Positions 1-7,474 are shown, numbered from the stretch's first letter. The stretch: DNA of 10,421 nucleotides from Bacteroidales bacterium (GCA_023135025.1 JAGLTY010000044.1:1-10421), one strand, 5' to 3'. Made by a program: numbers and translations. The notes: generated by a model from the sequence alone, not told the origin.

Positions 1-578
1 CGGATGTAGTCGAATGCTGGAAACTGACAGGGGCTGAATAGCTGAAAGATCTCCGCCGAAACATAAGGTTTGATCTTTTGAAAATCGTTGTAACGGATCC
101 TGATGCGGTTCCTTACATACTTCTCATAGTCGATTGCCTGGTCAAACAGGTTAAACCCCTCCACCTCTTTCTGGTACCTCAGCCGGTAGTAAATGGTGAT
201 AAAATCCAGTCGCCCCCTGTACCTCAGATCAAGGTTGTAGCGCGTCAGGTTTTCATAACTGTTATCCTTTTTTCTATCTCTGGTAAACCTGTATCCACCC
301 TCCAGGGCAAAGTTCCTGTTGATCCGGTAACGCACTCCGGCCTCAGTGAAATAGTTATTGATTTCGCTGATATTGTGTTTAAACCTGATCTCCTCTCCCA
401 GTGAGAGGGTCCAATCCTTTCCAAATGTTTTTTCAACAGCAGCCCCTGTCCATAAGTGAAGGTCCCGGACCACCTTTGTCTCCTGTGCGGCAAGCTGGTT
501 TGTTAAAAAGAGCAGAAGGACAGGCACCATAAGCCGGAACAAAAAGCCTGAATATCTCAAGAGTTGACTATTTTTCAT
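1..578 (-). CDS. DUF2490 family outer-membrane protein, partial (C-terminus beyond left edge)
   Basis: The first 192 codons are visible. Residues 1 to about 31 form a signal peptide (hydrophobic VPVLLLFL core, likely cleavage after LAAQ). The rest has alternating aromatic/charged strands typical of DUF2490, including the segments DLHLWTGAAVEKTFGKDW, RYRINRNFALEGGYRF, YYRLRYQKEVEG and KIKPYVSAEIFQLF. Members are about 220-250 residues and predicted to be small beta-barrels of the outer membrane in Bacteroidota; their function is unknown. Roughly 30-50 residues are probably missing. The ATG at 578-576 lies inside the end of the upstream beta-helix gene (11-base overlap), which points to translational coupling and makes this the third gene of the CotH operon. 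Family assignment is by recognition of the strand pattern. A generic outer-membrane beta-barrel with no DUF2490 relation is the alternative. Confidence 0.8.
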   Translation of the reverse strand, partial: MKNSQLLRYSGFLFRLMVPVLLLFLTNQLAAQETKVVRDLHLWTGAAVEKTFGKDWTLSLGEEIRFKHNISEINNYFTEAGVRYRINRNFALEGGYRFTRDRKKDNSYENLTRYNLDLRYRGRLDFITIYYRLRYQKEVEGFNLFDQAIDYEKYVRNRIRIRYNDFQKIKPYVSAEIFQLFSPCQFPAFDYI

Positions 579-2253
579 CTATAATCAGTTCTGGATACAT
601 GGAGTTGGGCGTGGTTACAACCACTTGATCGAAGGTCATCTGAAAGGTGTCGGCAGCCCAGTGTTCCCTGTTCATGTTCCAAACATCATACACACTGTTC
701 TCCAGGCTCTCTGAATTTGCAACATGTATAGAACCGTGGTGAGGAAAATCGTAGCAATCACCATACCTGATCCCGATTCCGTTCCTGATAAAGCTGCATG
801 ATTCTATTTCAACATGGTGGTTCGGACTGCTGTAACCCAGTTCAAGTCCCTGTCCACAGTTGATAAAGAGTGAGTTGGTAATCCGGTGCAGCTTTACGGC
901 AGAATGGCCGCTGGAAAGGGCGGCTCCCTCATGGAAATTGGATTCGAACCTGCTATTGGTAATAATCACCTCTCCACCTCCGCTGGCCCCGCTGTCGAGC
1001 CCGTCATCCTTGGCAAACATAAAAACAGAGTTGCTGATCACCGCATTGGTTTCGTCCAGGTAGAGTCCGTCATTATCCTCATCCCTGTAGTCATCACTAT
1101 CGTCGGGAAAATCGGTAAAGACACAACGATCCATCAGAAGTTCCGATTGATTCATCTGTCCCCCGGTTTTGGCTCTCTGTATCAGACAATCGGTCAGTTC
1201 CAGGGCGGATGAAACCGGATAGAAGATCTGTCCCACGTGGTCGGTTATGTAACAGTGATCCAGTGCCAGCTCCCCGTTTTCGCTATAGAAAAGTGCCTGC
1301 CGGTGTGCATGGCCATAGTTGTAATCCCCTTCGGTATGGTGACCGCTTCGGCAGAAGATGGTGTAAGTGGCCTCCAGCCGGTTACCGGCCGAGGTTCCAA
1401 TGAACCCGCCCCAATAGGCCTCATCATCACTACAGGTAATGGTTACAGGGGTGTTGGCCGAACCTGCAAAAAACAACAATCCGTTGTTGCGGATATTGAC
1501 TTCAGGATCGATGGTGATAAAGGTGCCACCGCCAATGCTCAGTGTAATCCCTTCAGGAATGGTCAGTTCTCCTGGAATATTGATATAACTTCCGGCCGGA
1601 ATATGTCTATCGGCTTCAAGTTCACCGCTCAGTAATAAGGGAGGATTGTCGATACTGTTGATATTCACAAGAAAGTTCCTGTGATCAATCTTCAATGCGA
1701 TCTCACTGTCATCTCCCGGGATCTGTACTGAACCCACACCCCGTTTGATTCTGAACTGAGAGGAACCAATTTCTGCATCCAGATTATCATCTGAAACTGT
1801 AAGCTCCTCACCAACCAGGACAATCAGCGGTATGGCAATATTTGCAGGAACAGAGGGAGGATGTACCAATTTAACCGGTTGATCCCCGAGCTCTCCGTTT
1901 TCAGGGACCAGTGGGGTCCATGGGGGCAATCCCCATTCAGGATTACCCCGTTCCGGATCGAGGATCACCAAACGGATCACCTCTGGGGAGTTTTGATCCG
2001 ATCTTTTCAGGTAAATCTCAATCCTGTAGTATCCGGCCGTGTGCAGTTCGAGAATCTTCCGGTCATCGGTTTCTGACCCGTTCACCAGCACCCGCTCCAC
2101 CATTTTTCCCATGTAGGAACTACAATCAACTACCATTCCACTGGTATAGTCCTCCTTGTCGACCAGATCATCCAGGGTCAGATCCGAAGGAATTGTGTTG
2201 CACGAAAACAGGAGTGCAAACAGTGTGAATAGAACGATGCCAATATATCTCAT
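568..2253 (-). CDS. Right-handed parallel beta-helix repeat lipoprotein
   Basis: This is a 561-residue predicted lipoprotein: a short signal peptide with lipobox LFSC puts the lipidated cysteine at residue 18. Residues about 40-100 look like a small beta-rich domain, and 100-130 is a Pro-rich linker (PEWGLPPWTPLVPENG). From about 215 to 530 there is a right-handed parallel beta-helix. Successive rungs show a repeated [C/N-S]-x-[I/F] step at C334, C356, C377, S409, S434, S461 and C486, and a repeated (D/N/Q)G(L/I) turn at 395, 417, 467 and 492. Two rungs carry insertions: a His-rich one (305-318) and an acidic one (383-393), the latter followed by a DxDxDG motif. Beta-helix proteins of this kind are often polysaccharide lyases or surface-exposed binding proteins. 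No lyase catalytic set was recognised, so no enzyme function is claimed. The gene starts inside the cotH-like stop codon (ATGA), and the next gene starts inside its own 3' end. Confidence 0.85.
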   Translation of the reverse strand: MRYIGIVLFTLFALLFSCNTIPSDLTLDDLVDKEDYTSGMVVDCSSYMGKMVERVLVNGSETDDRKILELHTAGYYRIEIYLKRSDQNSPEVIRLVILDPERGNPEWGLPPWTPLVPENGELGDQPVKLVHPPSVPANIAIPLIVLVGEELTVSDDNLDAEIGSSQFRIKRGVGSVQIPGDDSEIALKIDHRNFLVNINSIDNPPLLLSGELEADRHIPAGSYINIPGELTIPEGITLSIGGGTFITIDPEVNIRNNGLLFFAGSANTPVTITCSDDEAYWGGFIGTSAGNRLEATYTIFCRSGHHTEGDYNYGHAHRQALFYSENGELALDHCYITDHVGQIFYPVSSALELTDCLIQRAKTGGQMNQSELLMDRCVFTDFPDDSDDYRDEDNDGLYLDETNAVISNSVFMFAKDDGLDSGASGGGEVIITNSRFESNFHEGAALSSGHSAVKLHRITNSLFINCGQGLELGYSSPNHHVEIESCSFIRNGIGIRYGDCYDFPHHGSIHVANSESLENSVYDVWNMNREHWAADTFQMTFDQVVVTTPNSMYPELIIDEK

Positions 2254-3497
2254 TGTTGAATCTTCCTAAGTTCCTCTTTCATATTCCCAAGTCTCTCCTT
2301 TAGAAACGCCTTTTTCTCCTCCATATTCCTTTCCCATAATTCGATGGTGGTTTCATGCTGGTCGTATTGGGATTGCGAAACCATCTCCTCATCTGTATAG
2401 AAGGGGGTCAGTTCCTTTTTCACCTGCGCAAACAGGTCATCGAAATCTTCCGGATTCATCTTCTCTACCATACCGGCAAGGCAGCTTTCATAGCGGGTAT
2501 AGAGAAACGGATCCATGGCAATGGCATAATCCAGGTCATCTTCGATGGAGAAGATCATCTTCTCACCTATCTCATCCAGAATATCCTGGTGGGAACCATA
2601 ATAGCGGTCGCCAAACAGTTTACCTGTACCCCAGGTGATGCCCACTTCATGCGGATAGTTTCTGAAGAGGTCATCATAATCCCAGGGAATGATGCTGAAG
2701 CGGATTTGATCCTGCCGGATTAAGGCATAGAAGTATATCTCATCTGTATAATCGCCATTTTGCAGCAGGTAATCAATACCCATCTTCCGGAAATACTGCT
2801 CCAGATCCAATCTTTGATTCAATGCATCATAGAGTGCTTCTCCCTGGAGAAGGGTAAGGTTGGCGTAGATCTCCCTGAACCTTGTTTCATAGCTTTCCCT
2901 TGGAATGAAATGGAAGGAGGGTGCATATTCAGCATCTACAATGCTATTGTAGTATCCCCGGCGAAGAATAAATTCTGAACCACACTCCATATAGTATTTT
3001 TCAGGATCTTCCACCAGCAGATAGATTCCCTGCGTGGCTCCATTAATTTTCAGCTCCACATATCTGTAAAACAGTGGCATAATCTCCTGCTTCTCCAGAA
3101 TGCCAAACCCAATCCGGTTCTCTATATAGGTATAATCCATGGCCATGGCAATCAACTTGAAGCGGGTAAGAAGCTTTCTCTCTGATCCGTTCCCTCCTGA
3201 GATGGAGATCGGTTCATTTAAGATCACCGTAAAACTCTTCCGCTGAAACCTCAGGGCACTTTTGCCGCGGGTTCTGATTTCATCCAGAGCCAGTGGCTGA
3301 TCATCCAGAAGAAACGCCATGCCAGGTTCTTCAATAGTATAGGATGTATCCCTGCTGTTATAGATAAACTCCTGCATTTCGGGCGTGACCGACAGTTCAA
3401 ACACCTCTCCTATATTGATCGGCAATTCAACCTCCTTATAGCAGGAGGATAGACCCATCAAAACAATGGTCAGTATGATTAGTCTGAAATGAGTCAC
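2250..3497 (-). CDS. CotH kinase-like lipoprotein
   Basis: This 415-residue protein belongs to the CotH family, atypical extracytoplasmic protein kinases first characterised from the Bacillus spore coat. Family marks in order are RTRGKSALRFQRKSF (75-89, nucleotide-binding lysine region), FKLIAMAMDYTYIENRIG (113-130), YVELKINGATQGIYLLVE (146-163, the hallmark GxYLLxE), QNGDYTDEIYFY (246-257, matching the catalytic NxD loop, D249) and IPWDYDDLF (270-278, matching the metal-binding WDxD, D273/D275). The start is GTG: it gives the full signal peptide with R5, a hydrophobic run and lipobox LSSC (C19), while the next ATG (Met14) would destroy it. A purine-rich AAAGGGG lies 4 bases upstream. The protein is therefore predicted to be an envelope lipoprotein. 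It is the first gene of a minus-strand operon with the beta-helix lipoprotein and the DUF2490 protein, which are candidate substrates or partners by context only. Kinase activity is inferred from the family, not shown. Confidence 0.9.
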   Translation of the reverse strand: MTHFRLIILTIVLMGLSSCYKEVELPINIGEVFELSVTPEMQEFIYNSRDTSYTIEEPGMAFLLDDQPLALDEIRTRGKSALRFQRKSFTVILNEPISISGGNGSERKLLTRFKLIAMAMDYTYIENRIGFGILEKQEIMPLFYRYVELKINGATQGIYLLVEDPEKYYMECGSEFILRRGYYNSIVDAEYAPSFHFIPRESYETRFREIYANLTLLQGEALYDALNQRLDLEQYFRKMGIDYLLQNGDYTDEIYFYALIRQDQIRFSIIPWDYDDLFRNYPHEVGITWGTGKLFGDRYYGSHQDILDEIGEKMIFSIEDDLDYAIAMDPFLYTRYESCLAGMVEKMNPEDFDDLFAQVKKELTPFYTDEEMVSQSQYDQHETTIELWERNMEEKKAFLKERLGNMKEELRKIQQ

Positions 3498-3606
3498 TTT
3501 GCCCCTTTAATAATGTAACTGCAAAGAAAGTAAAAATGGCGCATATGAAACCGTTCTGTTAGAGGATATGACTATATTCGTAACTCTCATTTTAAACAAA
3601 TATTGC
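3498..3606. promoter_or_regulatory. Divergent intergenic region between cotH-like and C69 dipeptidase genes
   Basis: This spacer should hold the start signals of both divergent operons. On the plus strand TATATTCG (3573-3580) differs by one base from the Bacteroidota -7 element TAnnTTTG and would place transcription start about 20 bases before the ATG at 3607. On the minus strand TTTCTTTG (3529-3522) is also one mismatch away and would give a leader of about 18 bases before the GTG at 3497. No convincing -33 TTTG was found for either, so exact promoters are uncertain. No hairpin or riboswitch-like structure was noticed. Confidence 0.3.
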
Positions 3607-5196
3607 ATGAAATTTTGTCCGGTTCTCTCAGCTTCTCTACTCCTGTTTTCAGTAATACTTTCGGCTCAGCAGCCAGACTGGGAAGGAGGGTATGCCGACG
3701 GATGCACCTCCATCACTCTCGGAAAAGGAGCGACCATCGACGGGTCGGTGATCACCTCACATACCGACGACAGTCACCGCACCCGCTCCTGGATGGATGT
3801 TGTTCCGGCCCAAAAACAGCCTGGCAATGCCACAACCACCATGTATAAAAGGGTGGCCTGTGACTCATTTGCCATGCCAACCTATTGTCATCTCCCCATT
3901 GGCGAGATTCCTCAGGTAAGGGAGACCTACCAGTTTCTCAATACAGCCTACCCTTCCATGAACCAGTACCAGCTGGGTATTGGAGAATCCACCTTCGGTG
4001 GAAGGGAGGAGCTGCAGTCCGACGCCGGACTGATTGACTGCCAGCGGCTCTGCCGCCTGATGCTGGAGCGTTGCAAAACAGCACGGGAGGCTATTGAACT
4101 GGCAGGAGAGCTGACAGCACAATATGGCTGGAACGATTATGGAGAGTGTCTGACCATTGCAGGTAAGAGAGAGGTTTGGCACCTCGAAATGATGGGTCCG
4201 GGAGAGGGAAAGGTCGGTTCGGTATGGGTGGCCCAGCGGGTGCCTGATGACCATGTTGCAGTCAATGCCAATGCCAGCACCATCAAGGAGATTGACCTGG
4301 AGGATGGGGACCACTTTATGGCCAGTAAAAATATTTACAGTGTGGCCGCGGAAGCGGGCTGGTGGTCGGAAGGGGAGCCCTTTGTGTTCTGTTATGTTTA
4401 TGCCCCTCACAGCCGAACCTCACTGGCAGCCAGGAGAAGAGAGTGGAGAGTATTCGATCTGCTGGCTCCTTCACTGAAACTTGATCCCAATGCTGAGAAC
4501 CACCCCTTTTCTGTAAAACCTGACACTCTGGTCTCGCTGGTAGATTTAAGGATGCTCTTCTCGGACTATTACGAGGGAACCCCCTTTGATATGACCAAAG
4601 ATATGGTGGTAACCGACGAGCAGGGGCAGAGTGTTATCTCACCACTGGCCAATCCACACCTGCCATATGATATGAACAAGCTTTTTCGAATCAATGGTGG
4701 ATGGGGATGGCGCGGAGAGAGAACCATTGCACGGTGGTACACCATGTATGCCACCATTATACAGTGCCGGGAGTGGTTGCCCGATGAGATAGGGGGAGTG
4801 GTCTGGCTGGCCCAGGACAATGTGGCCACCTCCATCTATGTGCCGGTTTACTGTTCGGGAAGTGATCTTCCTGCATCTTATAAAACCCCGGGGCGTCCCA
4901 ATGGGTACAGTAGGGAATCAGCCTGGTGGGCCTTTAACAGGTTGGGGACACTCACTGCACAGCGATGGGGCGACATGCGTTACGATGTAAACGGGGTGTG
5001 GGACAGTTGGCAGGAGGAGCTCTTTGACGAACAGGCAGCTATTGAGGAGCAGGCGCTGGAGCTCTACAAAAGGGGAAAAAAGGAGGAGCTTGTCAACTAC
5101 CTGACGGGACATACCATGGAGTGGGGCAACAGAGTAGTGGAGAAAGCATGGGAGCTGGGTGATATGTTGTGGACCAGGTATGATGAAAAATTTTAA
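3607..5196 (+). CDS. Secreted C69-family dipeptidase (Ntn-hydrolase)
   Basis: This peptidase of family C69 (dipeptidase A / PepD type) hydrolyses dipeptides and small peptides. With the start at 3607 the protein has 529 residues, a signal peptide ending near LSAQ (residue 21), a short propeptide, and then GCTSITLGKGATIDGSVI. In this family the cysteine at the start of that motif (C33 here) becomes the N-terminal nucleophile after self-cleavage. Further family blocks include SHTDDSHRTRSW, LGIGESTFGG, WHLEMMGPGEGKVGSVWVAQRVPDDHVAVNAN and RINGGWGWRGERTIARW. The frame is also open from an ATG at 3568. The 3607 ATG is preferred because the extra 13 residues only bury the signal peptide behind a second hydrophobic stretch, and a candidate -7 element lies downstream of 3568. 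The predicted site of action is periplasmic or extracellular. The aldolase gene follows after 3 bases, so the two are very likely cotranscribed. Confidence 0.93.
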   Translation: MKFCPVLSASLLLFSVILSAQQPDWEGGYADGCTSITLGKGATIDGSVITSHTDDSHRTRSWMDVVPAQKQPGNATTTMYKRVACDSFAMPTYCHLPIGEIPQVRETYQFLNTAYPSMNQYQLGIGESTFGGREELQSDAGLIDCQRLCRLMLERCKTAREAIELAGELTAQYGWNDYGECLTIAGKREVWHLEMMGPGEGKVGSVWVAQRVPDDHVAVNANASTIKEIDLEDGDHFMASKNIYSVAAEAGWWSEGEPFVFCYVYAPHSRTSLAARRREWRVFDLLAPSLKLDPNAENHPFSVKPDTLVSLVDLRMLFSDYYEGTPFDMTKDMVVTDEQGQSVISPLANPHLPYDMNKLFRINGGWGWRGERTIARWYTMYATIIQCREWLPDEIGGVVWLAQDNVATSIYVPVYCSGSDLPASYKTPGRPNGYSRESAWWAFNRLGTLTAQRWGDMRYDVNGVWDSWQEELFDEQAAIEEQALELYKRGKKEELVNYLTGHTMEWGNRVVEKAWELGDMLWTRYDEKF

Positions 5197-5199
5197 GAT

Positions 5200-6237
5200 A
5201 TGAGCAGTAACATGAATAGTCGTGGATTTGCAAGCGACAACAATGCAGGTGTACATCCCAGAATTCTGGCAGCACTTACAGAGGTAAACGGGGGACATGT
5301 GGTTGCCTATGGGGATGACCCCTATACAGAGAGGGCAACCGCTGAGATCAGGGCAATCTTTGGAGAGGAGACAGGTGTCTTTTTTGTGTTTATCGGTACC
5401 GCCGCCAATGTGCTGGGACTCTCAACTGTGACGCAACCCTATCATGCAGTCATCTGTCCCGAAACAGCACACATCAATGTGGATGAATGTGGCGCCCCGG
5501 AGAAGTTTTCAGGCTGTAAACTACTGACCTGCAACACACCCGATGGGAAGCTGACGGTCGATATGATCGCTTCTCATATGCATGGTATTGGCTTTGAACA
5601 TCATGTGCAGCCAAAGGTGGTCTCCATCACACAGGCCACTGAGTTGGGTACAGTATATACAATCGATGAGATCAGGGAGATTGCCAACTACACACACGAC
5701 CACGGCATGCTGCTCCATATGGATGGGGCCAGGATCAGCAATGCAGCTCTGTCGCTGGATTGCGGACTCTATGAGATGACAGGCGGGGCAGGGGTGGATG
5801 TACTCTCCTTCGGGGGAACCAAAAACGGGATGATGTATGGTGAAGCGATCATCTTTTTCAACAAATCCCTTTGCGAAGATTTCAAATACCGCCGGAAACA
5901 GGGAATGCAACTGGCCTCAAAAATGCGATACATTGCTGCCCAGTTCAGTGCTTTCCTGGAGAATGACCTCTGGAAAGAGAATGCCAGACATGCCAACCTG
6001 ATGGCACAGAAACTTTATGCAGCTGTCAAAGATATTCCAGGGGTATCAGTAACCCGCCGGGTGGAGTCCAATGCTCTGTTTGCGACACTTCCTCCACAAA
6101 TAATCCCGGCACTGCAGAAGGAGTTCTTCTTCTATGTTTGGGATGAGGAGCGTTCGGAAGTAAGGTGGATGTGCTCATTTGATACCACCGAAGAGGATAT
6201 CGAATCTTTCGCCTCCATTCTCAGCTCACTGCTTTAG
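5200..6237 (+). CDS. ltaE: Low-specificity L-threonine aldolase
   Basis: This PLP-dependent (fold type I) enzyme cleaves L-threonine and L-allo-threonine to glycine and acetaldehyde in the cytoplasm. The 345-residue length matches the family. Marks are FASDNNAGVHP near the N-terminus (10-20), AYGDDPYTERATAEI (36-50), the cofactor-contacting FIGTAANVL (64-72), HMDGARISNAA (173-183, with D175 expected to pair with the pyridine nitrogen) and SFGGTKNG (203-210), where K208 is the Schiff-base lysine. The start at 5200 lies 3 bases after the dipeptidase stop codon. An in-frame ATG at 5212 is equally credible, since many homologues begin just before the FASDNN motif; neither has a clear Shine-Dalgarno. 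Context suggests use of amino acids released from peptides. Its last 12 coding bases overlap the convergent 3' end of queA. Related beta-eliminating enzymes (tryptophanase, tyrosine phenol-lyase) are much less likely given these motifs and the length. Confidence 0.93.
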   Translation: MSSNMNSRGFASDNNAGVHPRILAALTEVNGGHVVAYGDDPYTERATAEIRAIFGEETGVFFVFIGTAANVLGLSTVTQPYHAVICPETAHINVDECGAPEKFSGCKLLTCNTPDGKLTVDMIASHMHGIGFEHHVQPKVVSITQATELGTVYTIDEIREIANYTHDHGMLLHMDGARISNAALSLDCGLYEMTGGAGVDVLSFGGTKNGMMYGEAIIFFNKSLCEDFKYRRKQGMQLASKMRYIAAQFSAFLENDLWKENARHANLMAQKLYAAVKDIPGVSVTRRVESNALFATLPPQIIPALQKEFFFYVWDEERSEVRWMCSFDTTEEDIESFASILSSLL

Positions 6238-7455
6238 CCGGGGGAGCAGCAGAGAGCTGTCCCCATAGCTGAGGAACCTGAAGTTCTCCTTCAGTGCATA
6301 TGCATACACCCTCTTCCAATCCTCGCCAATCCATGCAGCAATCAACAGTAGCAGTGTGCTTCCCGGCATATGGAAATTGGTAAGCAGGCCGCTGATGGTT
6401 CTGAACCGGTATCCCGGCACAATCATCAGCTGGGTAGAGAAGTGCAAATGTTCCAGGTCGTGCAGTTTACAGAACCCGAGCAGCGATTCAATACTCTCTG
6501 ACAGAGGAATAGTCTGCGGAAGCTTCTCATTCTCCCACTGTACAATGGCCAGGGATGATGGGTTGGATGGGGCCTTCTCTTTTATTTTAATACCCAGCCA
6601 GTAGAGCGATTCCAGGCTGCGGGTGCTTGTGGTGCCCACTGCGATCAATCCATCGTTCCTTTTCAGCCACCGCTCCAGGAAACTCCTGGTTACCACCACC
6701 AGTTCCGAATGCATGGAGTGGCTCCTGGCGTTCTCCTCCTTGATCGGGACAAATGTACCGGCACCCACATGGAGGGTGATATTTTCCATCCGAACCTCCG
6801 ATTGCTCCAGCTGCTGCATCATCTCACTGGTAAAATGGAGTCCGGCCGTGGGTGCTGCTACCGAACCATTGTTCATGCTGTAGATAGTCTGGTAACGCTC
6901 CCTGTCGCTCTCCTCTGCATCCCGCTTCAGATAGGGTGGGATCGGTGTACTCCCCGACTGTTCAATAATCTCTCCAAAGGTCACCCCGGGATGACGCCAT
7001 CGAAACGACACCATAAATCCATCCCCGCTTCTCTCCTTCAGAAATGCCTCCAGCTTTACTTCTGCACCATTGATATGGGTTTTCAGGGAGACCGGACCTC
7101 TTTTCCATTTCTTAACATTACCCACCAGACAGAGCCATGTGGCTGTGGTTTCGGCCTGGAAAGCCAGCTCATAATCGGCAGGATCGATCGGTACAAGACA
7201 GAAGATCTCAATGCGGGCGCCACTCTCCTTTCTGAATCTGAGACGGGCCTGGATCACCCTGGTGTTGTTGAAGACCAACCATGGGTCACCAGGCAGGTGT
7301 TCTGGCAGATGGCTGAAACGGTCGTGGGAGATGGTTCCCCCTTTGTAGAGCAGCAGTTTAGAGGCTGATCTGTCGGCCAGGGGATACCTGGCAATGCCCG
7401 ATTCGGGCAGGTCATACTTGAAATTCTCAAGACGGATGGAGGATGGCTCAGCCAT
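6226..7455 (-). CDS. queA: S-adenosylmethionine:tRNA ribosyltransferase-isomerase
   Basis: QueA transfers and rearranges the ribosyl group of S-adenosylmethionine onto preQ1 in tRNA to form epoxyqueuosine, the penultimate step of queuosine synthesis (tRNAs with GUN anticodons). Family motifs are VFNNTRVIQARL (61-72), PIPPYLKR (181-188), SVAAPTAGLHF (198-208), ITLHVGAGTFVPI (226-238), HSMHSE (256-261), VGTTSTRSLES (273-283), LLTNFHMPGSTLLLL (357-371) and FRFLSYGD (392-399). The protein has 409 residues, against about 356 in E. coli. Most of the extra length lies between RSLES and the QLMIVPGYRF strand (about 284-340). The start at 7455 leads directly into the conserved FKYDLPES region. It is the only minus-strand gene here between ltaE and rnpB, so it is probably monocistronic. 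It diverges from rnpB and shares its control region. Confidence 0.96.
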   Translation of the reverse strand: MAEPSSIRLENFKYDLPESGIARYPLADRSASKLLLYKGGTISHDRFSHLPEHLPGDPWLVFNNTRVIQARLRFRKESGARIEIFCLVPIDPADYELAFQAETTATWLCLVGNVKKWKRGPVSLKTHINGAEVKLEAFLKERSGDGFMVSFRWRHPGVTFGEIIEQSGSTPIPPYLKRDAEESDRERYQTIYSMNNGSVAAPTAGLHFTSEMMQQLEQSEVRMENITLHVGAGTFVPIKEENARSHSMHSELVVVTRSFLERWLKRNDGLIAVGTTSTRSLESLYWLGIKIKEKAPSNPSSLAIVQWENEKLPQTIPLSESIESLLGFCKLHDLEHLHFSTQLMIVPGYRFRTISGLLTNFHMPGSTLLLLIAAWIGEDWKRVYAYALKENFRFLSYGDSSLLLPRLKQ

Positions 7456-7474
7456 GGTTTATTAATGATGTCCG

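Noticed and set aside
3568..3606. Upstream ATG (3568) as start of the dipeptidase
   Set aside because: It would place a second hydrophobic stretch before a complete signal peptide, and the AGAGG before it is only about 2-3 bases away, too close for a normal ribosome binding site. Kept as an alternative in the gene entry.
3865..4410. Minus-strand open frame of 181 codons
   Set aside because: It is antisense to the well-conserved C69 dipeptidase and shows no recognisable domain.
6241..6264. Hairpin after the ltaE stop codon as an intrinsic terminator
   Set aside because: The stem (GGGGA-g-CAGC with GCTGTCCCC, loop AGAGA) is real on paper but has no following T-run, and it is inside conserved queA coding sequence.
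6709..7368. Long plus-strand open frame of 219 codons
   Set aside because: It lies wholly antisense to queA, whose motifs are certain. The translation is compositionally odd and resembles no family.
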